Shown: piece by piece, positions 47,501 through 62,649 of the stretch
Position numbering within the stretch: the stretch's first letter is position 1
Layout: every line of letters starts with the position of its first letter
Origin: Struthio camelus
Taxonomy: Eukaryota > Chordata > Aves > Struthioniformes > Struthionidae
Assembly: GCF_040807025.1 (NCBI RefSeq)
Contig: NC_090946.1
Coordinates: 80,598,641-80,662,640 of the forward strand
DNA: 64,000 bases
Direction: 5' to 3'
Translations under genes and position numbers: made by a program
Notes under the pieces: generated by a model
Told to the model about the DNA's origin: nothing
Seen by the model: only the letters and a program-made list of their open reading frames with translations
Databases searched by the model: none

Positions 47501-50500
47501 GTCCCTGCCCAGCAGCATGCAGAAGCACTCGGACGGTCCTGGGAGAGCCCAAAGGCCGGATTTGCCTCTGTAATTAGGGCTGAGGCCAGATTCCGCTCGG
47601 CCAGCACTGGGGTGAGTTGCGTTGCTGGTCCTTGCAAGGGACGAAAGGCTTAATTTGGGATATAGGGAGAAGAGCCCATACAGTGAACGTGGGGAGCCTT
47701 TGGAGGACGTCTCGGAGCCCATGCCCAAGCAGGACGGCTGTCGGAGGCAGAGCAACTCGCCGCCTCTGCCGGCTTTGTGACATCTTGCACCTTGCCCACA
47801 GCACAGACGAGATCTGCGTCTTGCAACCCTACGGCTTTCATTCAGGGCTGCAATTTCTCCACCGGTTACTTTATTAAGAGTCACCTTGGGTGGGATTTAG
47901 CTGTCTGCTGTGAGATGAACTGAATCACGCCCTCCGAGTCAGCCCGCTCTATAAAGGGAGTCTAGACAGCCGGCTGATGTGGAGACATCTCTTTTGGAGA
48001 TACGTGCATGAGGTCTGAGGCGCTCACCACATCAAAGGACCCCAGAGCTGCTACAGTGAGGTTGTAATTAAGCCACCCCAGGGCAAGAGGGAGAGAGTTT
48101 CTCAACACTGAGATCCTGAGATCCCCCCCACGGCTCAGTCACTCGGGGTGGTGTCCTCCATCATCGTGAGCCAGAGGGCTACCGGCCGGAGAGCTCGCAC
48201 CCACCTCGCGAGACTTTGGCGGCCGTACCGGGTGTTTCCATCCCACTGCTTGCAGGGATCGCGCTTGCTTCATGCTGACCCCGGTCTAGAAACCAGGCAG
48301 CCAAACGCTCCTTTGCAAACGGATGAGGCTCCATTTTCAGCTTCTTGGCTCCCTTGCACACACTGACCCACGAGCTCCTCCCCAGCCGTAGGATTTAGGG
48401 ATAAATGAAGACTAGTGCTGGCTGCTCCAGGAGGTTCACTGGGACCAGGCTTTTTTCCTCTTGATTGCTGGAGCCGCTCATTCCCCACTTGTCCCTCCTT
48501 AGGCAAGCCGGGAACGAGCAGAAGTGGCTCATTTTGCAGCTCGGGGCTGCGAGCGCTGTGGGTCACCAGGCCAGGCACTTTGCCCCGTGACATCCCACCT
48601 TGCAGCTGGCCGGGAAGAGCTGTCCTGAAGGTAGCTGCAGCCCTGGAAACCCTTGCAAACACTCTCGCAGCCTGCCAGCGACCCACACAGCAGGCGACCG
48701 AGCGCAGTAATATGGCAGGTTCCAGTTTCGACTTCAGAGAGCACAGAGGAAAAGAGCCATTTAATTACCTGGAGGAACCTGCTTCGTTCCCCTCCTTGCT
48801 ATAAAGCATATTTGAGTCTTGTCTTCAGCCATGCAACAAGCCCCAAGAAACCCAATGCCTGGATAGGAACCGGAGCTTTGCAGGTGGTAGATACTGGATA
48901 ATGTTTTTGCTTTTAGTAGGATTTTATACAGCTGGATCATTTCATAGAGTCGGCAGGTGACCACAAAAAAGAAAATGGGCGTAAGCAAGAAACACATAAC
49001 CTCTTGTGGGCAGGGAAAGAGAGGATAACCATTAATCCTATCCACCAGCACTAGAAGGGTCATGTGCAACGCAGCCTTGACAAAGGCGGGAACATGTATC
49101 TCAATTCCCCATTAAAACTAAGCTCTGCAGGGTATCGATAAAGCCTACATTAAAGGATTAAAAATGGACTAAGAGATCTCAAAAATCAGTCTTCCACAGG
49201 AAAACCTCAATGAAGTGGAGTGTCGCTATCGGTGTTTCACAGGGCTTGGTACCAAGCCAGATGCTGGCCGACGTTTCATCCGTAATCTGGGTATCACTAC
49301 AAAATCATTGCCAGCAAATGGTGTGTGGCACCCCACCTGAGGGGGTGTAGGCACTGAGCACAGACAAACCAGGGTGTTTGGGGATAGCCAAAGGTTTTTT
49401 GATGGAGAGCTGACAAATAACACAGATTTAAAGAAAATAATCGAATAATCAAATATAGCCATCTCAGCCTCTCTGAAATGGGTTTCTTCTTATTAAATAG
49501 GCAATGGCCACACAGGCCCTCAGCTGATCCCTCTGCCTGGCCATGTGTTCGTGCTTTGGAAGAGATCCTATCCCACCACAAAGCCCTTGAAGGGTTTTCT
49601 AAATGTAAAATAAACCCCAAGGCAGCCCTGAAGCTGGAAAGTAAAACCAGGCGGTACCAGTACCTCACATCGCGTCCTCCCAATGCAGCAGCCCTGCCTA
49701 AATGGGTGAAGAGATTAAAACCTCTTCTTCAAGAAGAGCCCTGTTCCAAAACACAGGGTTGACTGCTCATGGTGTAATTAATCTTTGCGCAAGGAAAATT
49801 GGCTCCCTGTTATTGACAGGCCCTTCCAGAGCAGATACACCATGGACCTATTTAGCAATGCACCAGGCACACTGTTTTTGCCGTGCAATTGAAGCCGTCC
49901 AGCTATCACTGCACAGCCTTGATGACTTTATATTCATCTTCTCTTCCCACCACATAGTTCACTGTTTGAATTGCCTTGGAATTTACTTTCCATTTTTCCA
50001 AGATAACAAAGAAACAGTTTTCAGTCTGTTGATTCTTTTTTCTATCAGCTATTAAACCCAAAGTCTGCTGCAAACACAAATTGGATGCACACTCTGTCAC
50101 AGCTACACAATAACCTCATTTCTAAAGAGGGAGCCAGCTGGGTAAATCTTACCTGGGAAGCGAAATGGGGGCAGGGGACAATAAGAGAAGTAAAACACCC
50201 CTTTAAGTGTGGCAAGCTTGGTTAAAGCTGAATAAGAATTTAAAGTGGGAATATGCATGAACCAAGCCACTGTGAAATGACTTTTATGATTCACTCTGTC
50301 TCCACTCTGGTCTAGAAGTCAGTGAAGACTTTGATTCAAATGATGAGCTACACTGCGGTGAGAGGAACAAAACAGCTATAAGGCAAATATAGTATGCAGT
50401 GGCATGACTTTGTAGGCTTATCCATACTGGGGCCACAACATGCTACCTATAGAGAGAACGACCCCAGTAACTGGCACTGCAGAGCAGGTACCATCCTGGC

Positions 50501-53500
50501 CTGGCTGGAGTTCACACGTGGTTTGTTCATACCTCGCGGTACAGCAAGGCTGAAGGGGAACGGTCCAGAGCAGAGGACAACAACAAATTGGGGCTGGTCG
50601 GCAACACAAGGCCTTATCAGGAGTACGGAGGAGGACCAAGGAGGCAGCAGCATGGGGCCACCAGGAGAAGCTGTGCTGGTGGAGTCATTCCCCTTCCTCC
50701 TACAGCTTTTGCAGATTTGCTCCCCATAAAGCAACACAGATTTGAATTTGAGGCAAGAGAAATTGCCCAACTTCACTGCCCTGAGCAGTTACAGGGCAAT
50801 GGGTAAACGCAGGAACTTGTTGCTGCTGCAGTTGATTTGCAAATATTTATTTGCTTATTAGATCACATTTGGCTAATAGTTTCTGTGATGCTCTATAGTA
50901 TAAGCTAATAAGTCTTCCCTGGGGATCCATCAGCACCTTACTCTACGGCCAACTTGAAGGCATCCCTAATTAAACCAGTTTTGCCTTCCTAATACAGCCC
51001 CAGAAGTCAGCCAGCAGAGCAGGAGGTGTTTACCTAATTGCCACCCTTTGATGATACGAGGACTGCAGGCTGAGATAGCAGGTTAGCCTGCTTGTCTGTG
51101 ATGACATGCCTCGGTATGTGCCTTGTTACAGCTCCGACCTGCTGAGACCTCCGGGAACGCCTGAACTCAGGTGAGCCCTAGATGACTTGCCTGGGGTGAA
51201 AGGACGGGTGAGCATGCAGCGCAATTCCAGAACACGGGTCCCTCTGTGGGCTGCTCGGAGCTGCCTGTCCTGTCCTAGATGGGACAACTGGTGTGCCTCT
51301 GAGAAAGGGGTCTGCACCCTTCAGCACCCCGTCTGTACCGCTGGGCTCCTCAGGGCCTCCTGATCCCTTAGACTCCTCACAGTCAGCAGTCAGCAGTCCA
51401 TTAGTGTGTTCTAGGGCTTCATTTATCTCGCTTTAGAGTAACGCAGCCTGTGCTCCACCAACTGGGCTGAGCAACTCTTTCTGCTGCCAAGGTTTCCACC
51501 GCACAGAGGTGGAACAGAAGTCAATGTGTGTTGTAGACATCCATGACCAGTGTGGGCTGTTCATTAGGTCTTCTGGCAGTGCTGCCCCATTCCCTATGCC
51601 TACACACCAGTGGCAGCATCTTCCCATGTCTTCTTGCAAGGGTGACCATGGGGTGGATGGAAGATAGCACTCAAGTCACCTGTGGTGACTAATGCCAGGG
51701 ACAGATGGGCAGCGAGCCTCTTGCACACAGGTGATACCAGCAGGTTCCCTGCTCAGGGTTAACTGGCTCTGAGAAAAGCCTCAGGGACCTGTGTGCTACG
51801 GCATCGCTGAGAGAGGTGACAACGCTGGAGGCTGATCAGCACTTTCCATTCAAAGAGGCACTCTCAGTTGCTTTGGGCTTTTCCCATCATATCTTCAGGC
51901 TGATGTTTTCTTGTCTAGTTCAAGTGGAATTTGTATGGAAAGCTGCAGTATTTTCCTAGGAAAATGTTTTGTCTCTGCCCTGCAGAGACACCCCAACTTC
52001 TGCTTGCTTTGGAGCTGACACAAGAGATAGCAGCAAGGGCTGAGCAAACGGAGCACCTAACTCCTGGCTGCCCAGGAAAGTCTGCCCACTTGTGATGGAT
52101 TTAGCACCCTCTTGCTCTCTCCCAGCTTATTGCTGCTACCTTAAGGTCTTTTCTCCCAGGGATCAGACATCCCTCCCAGGCCCTGTTCTTTCCCTTCCAT
52201 CAAGACCTGTGCTTTGTCTCATCTTGTCCCACCAAGGCGCTAACCCCTTTGGGATTGGGAATGCCTCTCATTGACACAGGTAAAGCGTTGCAGAAATGAA
52301 CGGCTGTGCCGTTTCCAGCTAGGGCTGAGAGAGCAGCGGCACTGCAGGGAGTCCCAAACCCAGCTCTTCTCCAGGCCAAGGGCTGATAGCACAGTTCTGT
52401 CATCTCTCATCCCACTCCTAGCATGCCTATTCCTTACTCCTCTCCCTGGCCTGCAAAACAATAAGTCTTTGTCTGCTTCCCCCAGTTTGGAGAACTAACA
52501 GATTGAACTTTCCCTAAGTAAGTTATTTCCCCGCCAGCAGGGCTGTGCGTTGTGTCAATGCCAGGTATTAACTAAGAGGATGACTCAACCAACGGGTTCA
52601 GACCAAGCAAGAACAACCCTTTACTTTTTTCCAAGATTCCAGCTAAGCCCAGCACAAGCTGTTCTGAAGCATCTGAAAAGGTTAGTTCACTTGAAACATT
52701 ACTTCTTAAGCCCTTTATTACATCTCCTCTCCTTAGGGCTGCAGCTGGTATTGAAGGATGATGGATGGAAATGCAATCAAGGAGATCAGTCCAAGGTATT
52801 TTTCCTATTTTTTTCCTATTTAGTTTCACTCATGCCTGGCCTGGAAACCCTCTAAGGTTTCCCTGTGAGACCCTGGCATGTACTTTGAGATGGAGATGTA
52901 CTACGTGGCACGTACTAGGAGACGTGGACGGACATGTGAGCCACACAGTTTGCACCTGCCCATGAGATTACAGACCACGGCTCCAACGAGGTAATTCCAG
53001 CGGTTGCCTTGAGTCATGGGTGGTGCTGAGTGCCGTGGCACAGAGAGATGATCCTGGTCATGGGGGTTCAGTGGATCCAGCTGTAGCATGGAGCAGAGAG
53101 AGCTGGCACCCCCCCAAAGCCATGGTGCTTAGTACAGAGATCTAGCTTACGCTGCAAAAAAGAGAACCAGAAAAGCCACAGGAGATGCTCAGTGGGTAAA
53201 ACAGAAGTCCGGCCTCAACTTCCAGCTCGGGAGAAGCCATCGGGAGGTGTGGGGCTTTGCTTGGGAGCCATGGAGTGCAACTGCCCAGCACTGCAGAGCA
53301 AAGGCATAGGGGTCCCTTCGGCAGCGCAGAGCTCTGCCAGCCTGGAAGTAGGGCCAGGTGCCCTGCAGCACATCTCCACTCGTGAGAGGCAGGAAAAGGC
53401 AAGCCCATTTGTCCAAAACTTTTTCATCCTGGGTGCTTTTACCCTATCGAATAGCTCCTGAACATGCTATGTTCTCCCAGCACCAAGGAAAAAGTCAGAA

Positions 53501-56500
53501 AAGGCTCCCCAAGCGCTGGGCACATCAAGGGAGGACAAGGGGTCAATTTATGGGCGCCTACCACAGTCAGACACTGCATACAGCGAGAAGAAGAGTAGAA
53601 AGCCTCTGTCGGGCCCCACTGCCCACCAGCAGAGAAAGGCAAAGAGGACAAATACAGTCCTTAAAAGCAGTACAAAGGAGCTAGGGCTCACCTGGGGCAG
53701 GGCTCAGAAAACGCCATCCTCGGGGCCAAGCGAAAGGTGAAGAGCCGGTGCCGGTGTCCCCAAGAAGAACACCAAAAGCAGTGCTGCTCTGAAGTCTCTG
53801 CAGTGCACACAGGGCTAAAATGCGGTTCCCGAGCCCCAGTGAGGTCCCCAGCAGGGACGTACTTCACAACATCATGTTGTGCTGCAATTAGCCCTCTGGC
53901 AGGCAGCTCTCCATGCTCCATGCCTGAGACGCTCTTATCTCAGGCCAGCTAGCAGATGGGCTGGGAATTGACTCCTCAATATTACTCCACAGGGTGAGTA
54001 ATTTCTGCTTAGCATTACCTGAGACTTCACAATCCCAGATGGCTTTGTTTTCCTGGTAAAACCTCCCAAGTGCAAAGCAAACTCCCCCTGCATCCGTAGA
54101 GCTCATCTGGAGGCAATCACTTCCCACTCGTGTCAAGGAGCTGATACTGCAGGTGCAGCTCGGCAGTGGGGAGTGGAGTCACGGCCACGGCCTTTACAGC
54201 ATTTGGGGAGGAAACCTGTTTTCAGCTTGGGAGGAAAATCAAGGTGTTGCACTTGCTTCCCAAAACAAAATCCGCTGCCCTTCCCAGAGGAGGCTGGCGT
54301 AGTAAATCGGGCCCGGGAATGTGACCTGACCCTCTACTGAATGCAGAATATTTGGGTGATTTCAGCCAAGATCCGATCCATCACAAAAGCTCCTCAGAGC
54401 AGGGGCACAATGAACTTCTTGATGAGCAGGGAGTGCAGGGTGAAGCCGTTTCCGTGCCCAGAGCAGAGCAGAGGCTCAGGGACAATCTGCAAATTTCCCT
54501 TGGAAGGATGCTGGAGCTTGCCAGGAATTCAGGTCAGATTTGACCTGTTTCATCTGGAGAAAAATGGAGCGGAGGCCAGGGAGAGTGGGAAGGTTTTCCA
54601 GTGTCGAAACATTGCATTTGGATGTTTTTCTACATGAAACTTTTTTGCTTCCAAACAAACAGCACTTTCTGTTTAAAAGCTGACCTCAGTGGGAAGACAA
54701 ATTGTTACACAAAAGGGACAGTTAGTCTGATGCCAAAAGCACAGATTCTGTGCTGGTCCCATAAGCAGTTTTGGGTGGGTCCAGACAAGGCATTTTTGAG
54801 AGTTTTTGTTAAAAAAAAAAAACAAGAATTTTTGACAAAAACTCTGAAAAATACTTGGTTAGGACCCACCATTGCCAGTACCCTTCAAGTTGTTTGGTTT
54901 TGCCCCTACACCAAAAGCACCCATATCCATGTCTCTCCCAGTCCTGTTACTTTGTTGCCTCTGAGATCCTTTTTCTCATTCACATCAACAAAAAAACAAC
55001 CCATACGCCAATTAATGAGCTTTGAAAGAGCTGCTGAAATTCGGTATGCCTTATCATCCCTCAAAGCACTGTTCTATTTTTACTCTTGTTTCTGTATTAC
55101 TTCCTCCTTTACTTTCTTTTGGAATATGTTGCAATTTCCACTTACGTTTTTCTTAATTCCAGAGGGAGCATCTGCCTACTCTGTGCACGGCGCTGGTCGT
55201 TGGGCCCACTCTTGCCATGCAGAGCTCCCCAGGGGCATGGGGACTCTTTGCGCTCCCCCCCTGCCTGTACCAGGAGGTTCATTCAGTTCATTTGTTCAAG
55301 GGCCTTGATGGGACCTGAATGTTAAAGAGACATGTGAGGCTGGAGGGGATCATGGGGCTGGCCACAAACTGAGAAATGGGTCCCTATACACACCTGGTGA
55401 CCTTGGGGTAGGTAGGGACATCCCGGCAAATAAGGGCAGGGGGGGCAGGCATAGGCTGAGCATCATGCACCGCTCAGGCCATCCCCAAACTCACGACCAC
55501 CTGCAAAAATTATCCAAAAGATCGTTTTGGCTAATGGTAACGACAGAGGAAGGCAAGAGAGAAAGATAAGCTAATCGTCTGTTTGCAGACCGCTAGCAAG
55601 AAAAAGGCAGGGAGGAGAGAAAGAGCACTAAAACCCATCAAATAACCAATTTGTTACAAACTATCCCCCTCACTCTAATTTTGCTTTTCTTACCCTGCTG
55701 GAGGGGTCCCATATCTGTTGAACAGACATCATTCTGGGGATGAACTGCTTCTCATTCATGCGCGACAGAAGGGTTGGAGACCCCAAAGGTCCTCAGTGAG
55801 ACTGAAGATGAACATGCTGGTAAGGGGAGCAATAGCACTTCAGTGGCTGCTCAGGGACCTCTCCAATAAGACCTTCTCCAGAACAGAGGAGACGTTTCCT
55901 AGAAGATGCTTCACGGTGTTGACCCAAGACCAGTTGGCTCAGGGGCCAATTGCCCCATTTTGCTCTCCAAGGGAGGCATCTAGGGAGGCCAGCAGCGGTG
56001 GGAGAGACCTGCTGCACAAAGGCTGGGAGCAGGTTTCCCACTACAACATCTGACAAACCACAGGCAGAGTTGAGCCGTGGCAGAGCTTGTCAACAGGATT
56101 TTGATGCAATGTTTGATTTGTTTTTTTTTTTCCCTTTTCCTGAGAAATTCCATTCCCTAAACCCCAAGCTGCCCATAGTTCTGGCAAACTGCACACTCTA
56201 AATGTCTCAAAGAGTTCTGCACTAGCTGGAAAGTCCTATTTCAACACTTCTAAAGAAAAAGTTGTCTGTCTTTTTTTTAACTCAGGGCAAATAAGTCCCA
56301 TACTCAGCTGAGTTAATTTGAAAACATGCTTAAGAGGAGAAAGGAGAGAAGATGAAAACTGCACCTACATTTTCTATATTATTACATTCAGCCATTTGGC
56401 TTGGCCCACACCAAAACACCTTTAACCTAAGGTTTGCTTCCCCACCCCAGGCTGGGAGATTCCCAAGACACACATGGCCAAGAAGCGCAGTTTGGAGAAA

Positions 56501-59500
56501 AACGGTGGGATTTAGGGGCTGCTCTCAACCCACACTAGTTTAGTGGGCCAGGGTCTCTGACCTCCTCCCGAGTACTTCCCTTAAGCCCCCAAATGGGCAC
56601 CAAAGTCACTGCTCACTTTCGGAACCTGTCCAGAGGGCCGGGCATGGTAGACAGGGATGTGCTTGAACTTCAAGAAAATGCCAGCTTGGTGCCGGTACTG
56701 ACCTCTGGGTGCTCTAGGAGCCAGCCCTAAGCGTGGGTTGCTGAGCCCAGCACTGAGGATCTCTGACTTTCACCATTCACCACAATGCTCCATTAAAGCT
56801 GCACTTCATTAGTTTCATTTGTGATGTTTTGCATGACCCCGTGAAAATATAAATCATTGTATCTCCTGCTAGGTGTTATGTTATTACCCCAGGCAGTTAT
56901 AAATGCCAGTAGCACTCTTTAAGTCTCTTTAATGGCTAGAAATAAAGGAAAGCTACAGCAGGGTTATGTGCGGTTCTGCACTGGTGAGCCAGTGTGTCAG
57001 TCTGGCAATAAACGATCTCGTTACGTTCTCCTCTAATGAACTGGGGCGGTGGAGGAGAGTCTCTCATCTCGTGTCCTGGGAGGAAATGTTAATTCTCCTT
57101 GAGCGACGCGAGGCTGAGTTTGTCACACCGCCTGCCCTCGACGTGTTTGTGCGCCGCAGAACGGAGCAGGCTGAGCCCTGATGTGCCTCTCGGGAGCTGC
57201 TGGAGCTGCCTCGGAGCGTCTGCCTCTGCGGTTAAAAGACAAGATGTGTTATTCAACTAAAATCCCCAGCCGAAATACTTTATGGTCATAAAATACCAAG
57301 AGCTATAACTCTTGAGTGTCCATAACTCTTTGAGTGTCCTTTGGCTCCTTTGCCCTTTGCCTTCCTTTGGTTCTCCCAAGTGCTTCCCAACATGGGTGTC
57401 AAATGATGCCCTCGCCTTCAAGAAACACATTCAGGCTGAATCAGTCGTGCCGGTAGCCAACGGCTGTCAATGGCACCTGCCTCAACTTTATTTCTGTCTC
57501 CAAGCGATAAAATCCAGACTCCCATCACAGGCTGGGAAAGGAGGGAGAGAGGAACAGAAAACTGATGTCTGCCGACAGCAGCTTCGGGGCTGGCTCTCCA
57601 AAGCATCATCTCAGCTGTGAGTCTGTGTAAATCCCAGCTGGCTCTTAAAATGTGTGCTTCGGTGACCCACACCCACTACACCCCTCCAGGCACCTTCCCC
57701 ACCAAAATCAAGGGTCGGACCCTAAACAACTGCAGGCTCAAGTGCCAAGGCCTCGGAAGAGAAGACTCTCCCCCTAGTCGCCTTCCCTGTCATCCCTTCC
57801 TGCCCGGCTCCTGCTGTACACGAAGCAGGTTGGCTGGCTTTTATTGACCCTTTTTTTCTGGAAATTTGGCCAGTAACTCCCCGTAAGGTCGCAAAGCTCC
57901 TCGACTCCCGTAGCAGGGATCTGGCCTCCCAGATGTCTTCGAAGCACGTGAAGGGCCTCATTTCTGCTCCGTACCTTCACCGGGGCAAACTTTCCCATGT
58001 TTCCTTTGCTGTTCTTTGCATAGCTAAAGGACTACCACCAGCCCTGTGCCTGGAGGCTTTTTGTCTGGAACAAAACTCTGGGAGAGGAAAAGACATGCTG
58101 AAAAGCATCACTTGCAAGAGAGGGTGTGCATGGATTGAGTGCTAGTAGGAGCTCATTCAAGTTTTGCATAGATGAACTGTTTCACGGGAAGGGCTCTCGT
58201 CCGTCTTTTAGAAACTTTGCTGTTGGGCGTTAGGAGCTGTCGCTTGCCAGGACTGCTGGGAACGTGCTGACAGGACCCCTCCATGCTTGCAAACTTGTTT
58301 GCATTCTGGAGCAGAAAGGAAAGAAAACATTTTGAAATTTCCCAGGAAACAAATTTCCAAAGAGGAATTGGATTCCGGATAGATTTGAATCTTTTGTTCC
58401 AGTTCTGATTAAAAAAAGGAAAAAGTGTCTTGTCATTGAGAGGCAAGTTTATTTCTAAAGAAAAAGTCAAAATCTGCCCTTGGAAGGAGGGTCAGCCATG
58501 TTTCTGCAAAATAGCTCGGTTTTGATGAAACCAGCACTTTCTGCCAGGAAAATTGCTCTATAAACATGCCAGCCAATCAGTAACTCATCAGATACTTCAC
58601 TTCCAGTGCATGACAGAAATCATCCATCACAGCAGTGTTAAAGAGGAGTCATTCCACCCAGCAGTCAGGGCTTAAACCCGTGTGTCCAAGCAGAGAGGGA
58701 TCTCCCAGGACCTTGCTTGTCTGAAGGCACGTTGGCAGATTATGCCATTTCCCCAAAGTTTACCTTGGCTCCAGAAGCCCTTTCCAAGCAATTAATAAGT
58801 TTCTGAGCTGACATTTAAAATGTTGGGAGGTTCTCGCCTACTACAGAGCTCTTCTCTAATTGTGTTCCAGTGTGTTGCTTGTCATGAACTCACTAATAGC
58901 CTCGTCCAACGTGGGCAGATCGCGAGAGTCATATTTTGCCCACAAACACTTGTGTTTTGGAACTCCCCTTGCTGGAGAATTACTCCATGAGTGCTCAGCA
59001 CGAGATAGACTTTTTCCAGTTTTTAGGATTTGGGAATGACTTCATCTTGTTTTCTCAGTGCAGATCAAAAGTTTAAAGACCAAAAGGATTTACCCAGAGA
59101 TTAAGTTTGCAGGGAATGTGAAAGAGCAGTGATTTTGGAAAAGGTATACGAAGGCACAAGAATATCGTTTCAATACCACAAGCATTACAAAAACAAACAA
59201 ACAACTAGAAAACATGAAGAATTCCCACTATTATTCACAGAAAGTTTGTTACAATTTCTTGTCTTTTTTAAAGGCTAATATTTTGATTTTAAACCCTTGT
59301 CAGGCTGCTCCATGCCCAAGAGCAACCAGATGGGCTTGGGATTGGCTCCTGCTGAATAAACCAGTGACCCGATTTGGAGAGCTGCCAAACACCATCATGC
59401 AGGTTAGGTGCATCCTGGGGGTGGATTGGGCTGAAAACTCAGAGTCCCAGCTCACTTCCAGGGAGGAGCTGGGGGTTTCCTCGCCGAGCAGCGTGCCACG

Positions 59501-62500
59501 GGGAAAGGCCCCCCACATTAGGGGCCGTGTCCCGCGGCTGGGAGCTCGGCAGCCTCTCCGTCGGCCCACCTGGCCACAGCACCTGCCGCAGTCAGTGGCG
59601 GGCCACGTGCGTACCCTGCGGACCAGAAACAGACCCCCCAGGAGATTAGTGGGAAGATTTGACAGCAGGTTGGGGAGGCAGCAGAGCCCTCCCGACTGAT
59701 GCGCTTTAAAGGAACAGCAAAACAAGCCGCGCTGGGAGCAGATGCCCAATCAAAGCCAGCAGCGGCCAGCACAGCCCTGCAGCAGGACGTTCAACTTGCA
59801 TTTATCCATTGCCATGGCTTATTAAAGAGACTTAAAAAGTGAGGCTGGGCCAAATCATCCCGTTCTGTGCCATCTGAAAGGCAATGAAAGAGCTGCCTGG
59901 GGTCACCCTCGCTCTCCTCCCTCCCAAAGCCCTGAGCCTTTCCCCAATCCACAGGGATGGATCGGGGGACAGGAGACCCAAAACCATTCCCAGAAAGCAA
60001 CAGTAAGTCATTTCTATCCGCCCTTATGGTGATGCAGAAGAACATATACTGCAACAGTGGCATTCACAGTGCAAAATGCTAGGGAGAGAGGAGGCCTCCA
60101 AACCCTGCTTCCCTTTCCCTCGTCCTCCCGATCCCCAGGGCAGCACGCAGATTATGCAATCAACAGTGGATTTTGTGGAGATCTTGCGTAGATGACAACA
60201 GGGGATTTTGAGTACCTGAGCAGCAACCTGGGCTTAGAAGTTTCCCACTCCGAGATCCCGTGCAGGAATTGCTGCTGTGGCTCCTTGGCAGTAGAATAGG
60301 CCAGTGAACCGCGATGGTGGCTACATTTTGACTAACCCACCCGGCACTATTTCCCTAACTCCTTCTCAAAGTCACAAAGCTGCTGAGAGGAGCTTTCAAA
60401 ATCTGCAAGGAGCTGAAGCATTAATGAGAAGACGAGAGCTTTGCTTTCTAACCCTTTCCCACCACCCACCTCCAACCTGCCAGAAAACTCAAGCATGGTG
60501 GCTTTGTGCCCACGGATGTCTTTCTCGAGAAGCCAGGTCTGTCCTGGTAAACAACCACCCTGACACTCTTTAAAATGGCATGTTATAGTGCGTCCTCCCC
60601 ACACAAAGCCCACGCAGGACTGTGCAGCGACTCCGTCGCTAGCTCTGATCCTCCCAAGTGGTGCCTGCCATAGCTATCTACCGTGTGGTCTTTTCTGCCT
60701 GAAAAGCTCCAAGAAGCAATCATACATGTTCCCCAAGCCCTGTGACCTTGCATGCCTGGACAAAGGATTAGCAGTTCCTCAAAATCCATCAACGAGGCTG
60801 CTTTGCTGCAGTTGTGGCACTGCTGGCATTAATTATCACGGGGGTTTTTCTAGTGCTCATCAGTCAAAGACGTGCCAGTCATTTGTAGCACGACTTAGGG
60901 GAAAACAGCAGTTGATTTTCATTAATTCCTGTAGGGCGCAAAGGATTTCACTTTCAACACAGTGAGGGACACAGGAAGTTGCATGAGAACTTTCACTGAT
61001 TTTTGAATTTTTCTTTTTTTCTGTTTTGAAGCAGATGGATTGCAAGACATTGCTAATCCTTGCAGAACCACAGGTCTATTTTTACAATGTACTCACCGGG
61101 CCAGCGCTCCAGCTGATGCAGATCTGCGGAGCTCGACTGGCTTCAGCTGACCCCAAGATCAGGATGCATCCCCTGAAAATAAAGAGCACAGCCACAGCCT
61201 GTGAGTACCTCTTCATAGGGTTTAGGAAGTCTGCACTTTTTGAAGGCCACCTCTATCTCAGCTACCAGCAAGGTGAGGTATGCTGATGCTGTCACCTCAA
61301 CGCAGGGTTGGGGCTCAGAGAGCTGCCAGAAGGCGACAGGGACTGTATAATGCTACACTCAGCCCGAAAAGGAGTTGATTTATGGTTCTCTTTTAATTAC
61401 CATGCTACTGAATGATAGTAGAATAGGAGCAAGGACTGCTTTTTTCTCTCCGCTCATCTCTGTACCATCTATCTTCCAATAGCTCTTTTAAATTAGGCAA
61501 TGATACTGTGTACAAAGCTTTCTGTTTAGTGGATAATTAAAACAGATGGTGAGCTTAATGGGACCAGCTCCTTTTTCTTCTTTTAATTAATGCATTAACA
61601 GTTTAAAGGCGGGCTGTTGAAATCTCCTTCTGTTATTCAGGAACTCTGCAAGCCCTAATCATACATAAGGTCCTGACAGACAGGTAGACGTACATGCAGG
61701 GAGATGTAATCCCAAACAGCTGGTCATGGTCTCAACCTCCAAGGTGATGCATATCTCATTGATAAGACATAGACCTATCTTTGAGGTGAGACCAAATGCA
61801 GGGCTGGGCAGATGCAGGTCCAAATGTGCACTGACTTCTTGCAGGACCAGGTTGCCCAAGTGCCTCTGATGAAGAGCTTCATCTCAAGTCTGTGTTGAAA
61901 GTGATAGGGGAGGAAGAGGAGGAAGCAGGCATGGGTAGGGGTGCTCAGTGGCGTCCCAGCGCAGGATTCCCTCTACCCTCCTGCTGCGGCAGCCTCAGGG
62001 CAGAAAGGAGGGTACAAAGTGCACATGGGGCCGAGGTTGAGGACCAACAGTGAGCTGGGAAGTGCATAAGGACGGGGAGCAGCAGCAAGCTGGTAATAAG
62101 CAGCAGGTCTCCTCACGTGGAAGTCCAAGTGGAGATGAGATAGGATAGGTTTTGTCAGTGCATAGGAAGCTGAGACAACACATCAGCATCCTAATAGTGT
62201 TGCCTGACATGTGGACAACACCAGCCTCCAAAGAGACGCCAGACGCTTTTGACACATGGTGCAGTTCTTCCAAGATCGAGCTAGGCTGAAAATCTTGTTT
62301 CCTGAAATAATTTGCCCAAGCTGGCAAGCAAGTCACTCCAGGGAACAGACCTGATGTGGAGCAGGGTAGGAGCACGTGAGACCCCAGAGCCAGCGTTAGA
62401 CTGGGGGGAGAAGTTCAGAGACCAGCAGGACAGGGTGGCATGGTCAGCAGATCCGTGGGGAAGACAAGGAGAATGGGGAAGGGACTGGCACTTCTCAAGG

Positions 62501-62649
62501 GGCCACCGGTTTGCCCAAGGTGCCATAAGGCTGCAAGACAAGACAAAAACAGATTGTGCCTGTGGGCTGCATGGCACGGGAACAGAGCCCAACAGGCTCC
62601 CACCCTGCTCAGCAGGGCACGCTCACACTAACATATCCACTGCAACCAT
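41540..62649. other. Long gene-free stretch with lower GC content
   Basis: From about 42 kb onward GC and CpG frequency drop visibly and tandem arrays vanish. All open frames are short and unlike known proteins. AT-rich stretches that could be conserved non-coding elements lie around 42040-42160, 50810-50920, 56790-56960 and 61380-61620. No RNA gene recognised. It may be intergenic or part of a long 5' intron of FRMD6 (inference). Confidence 0.5.

Noticed and set aside
54601-55308. Plus-strand frame of 235 codons
   Set aside because: No recognisable domain and a composition like its non-coding surroundings; about 235 codons by chance is possible in 64 kb of six frames.
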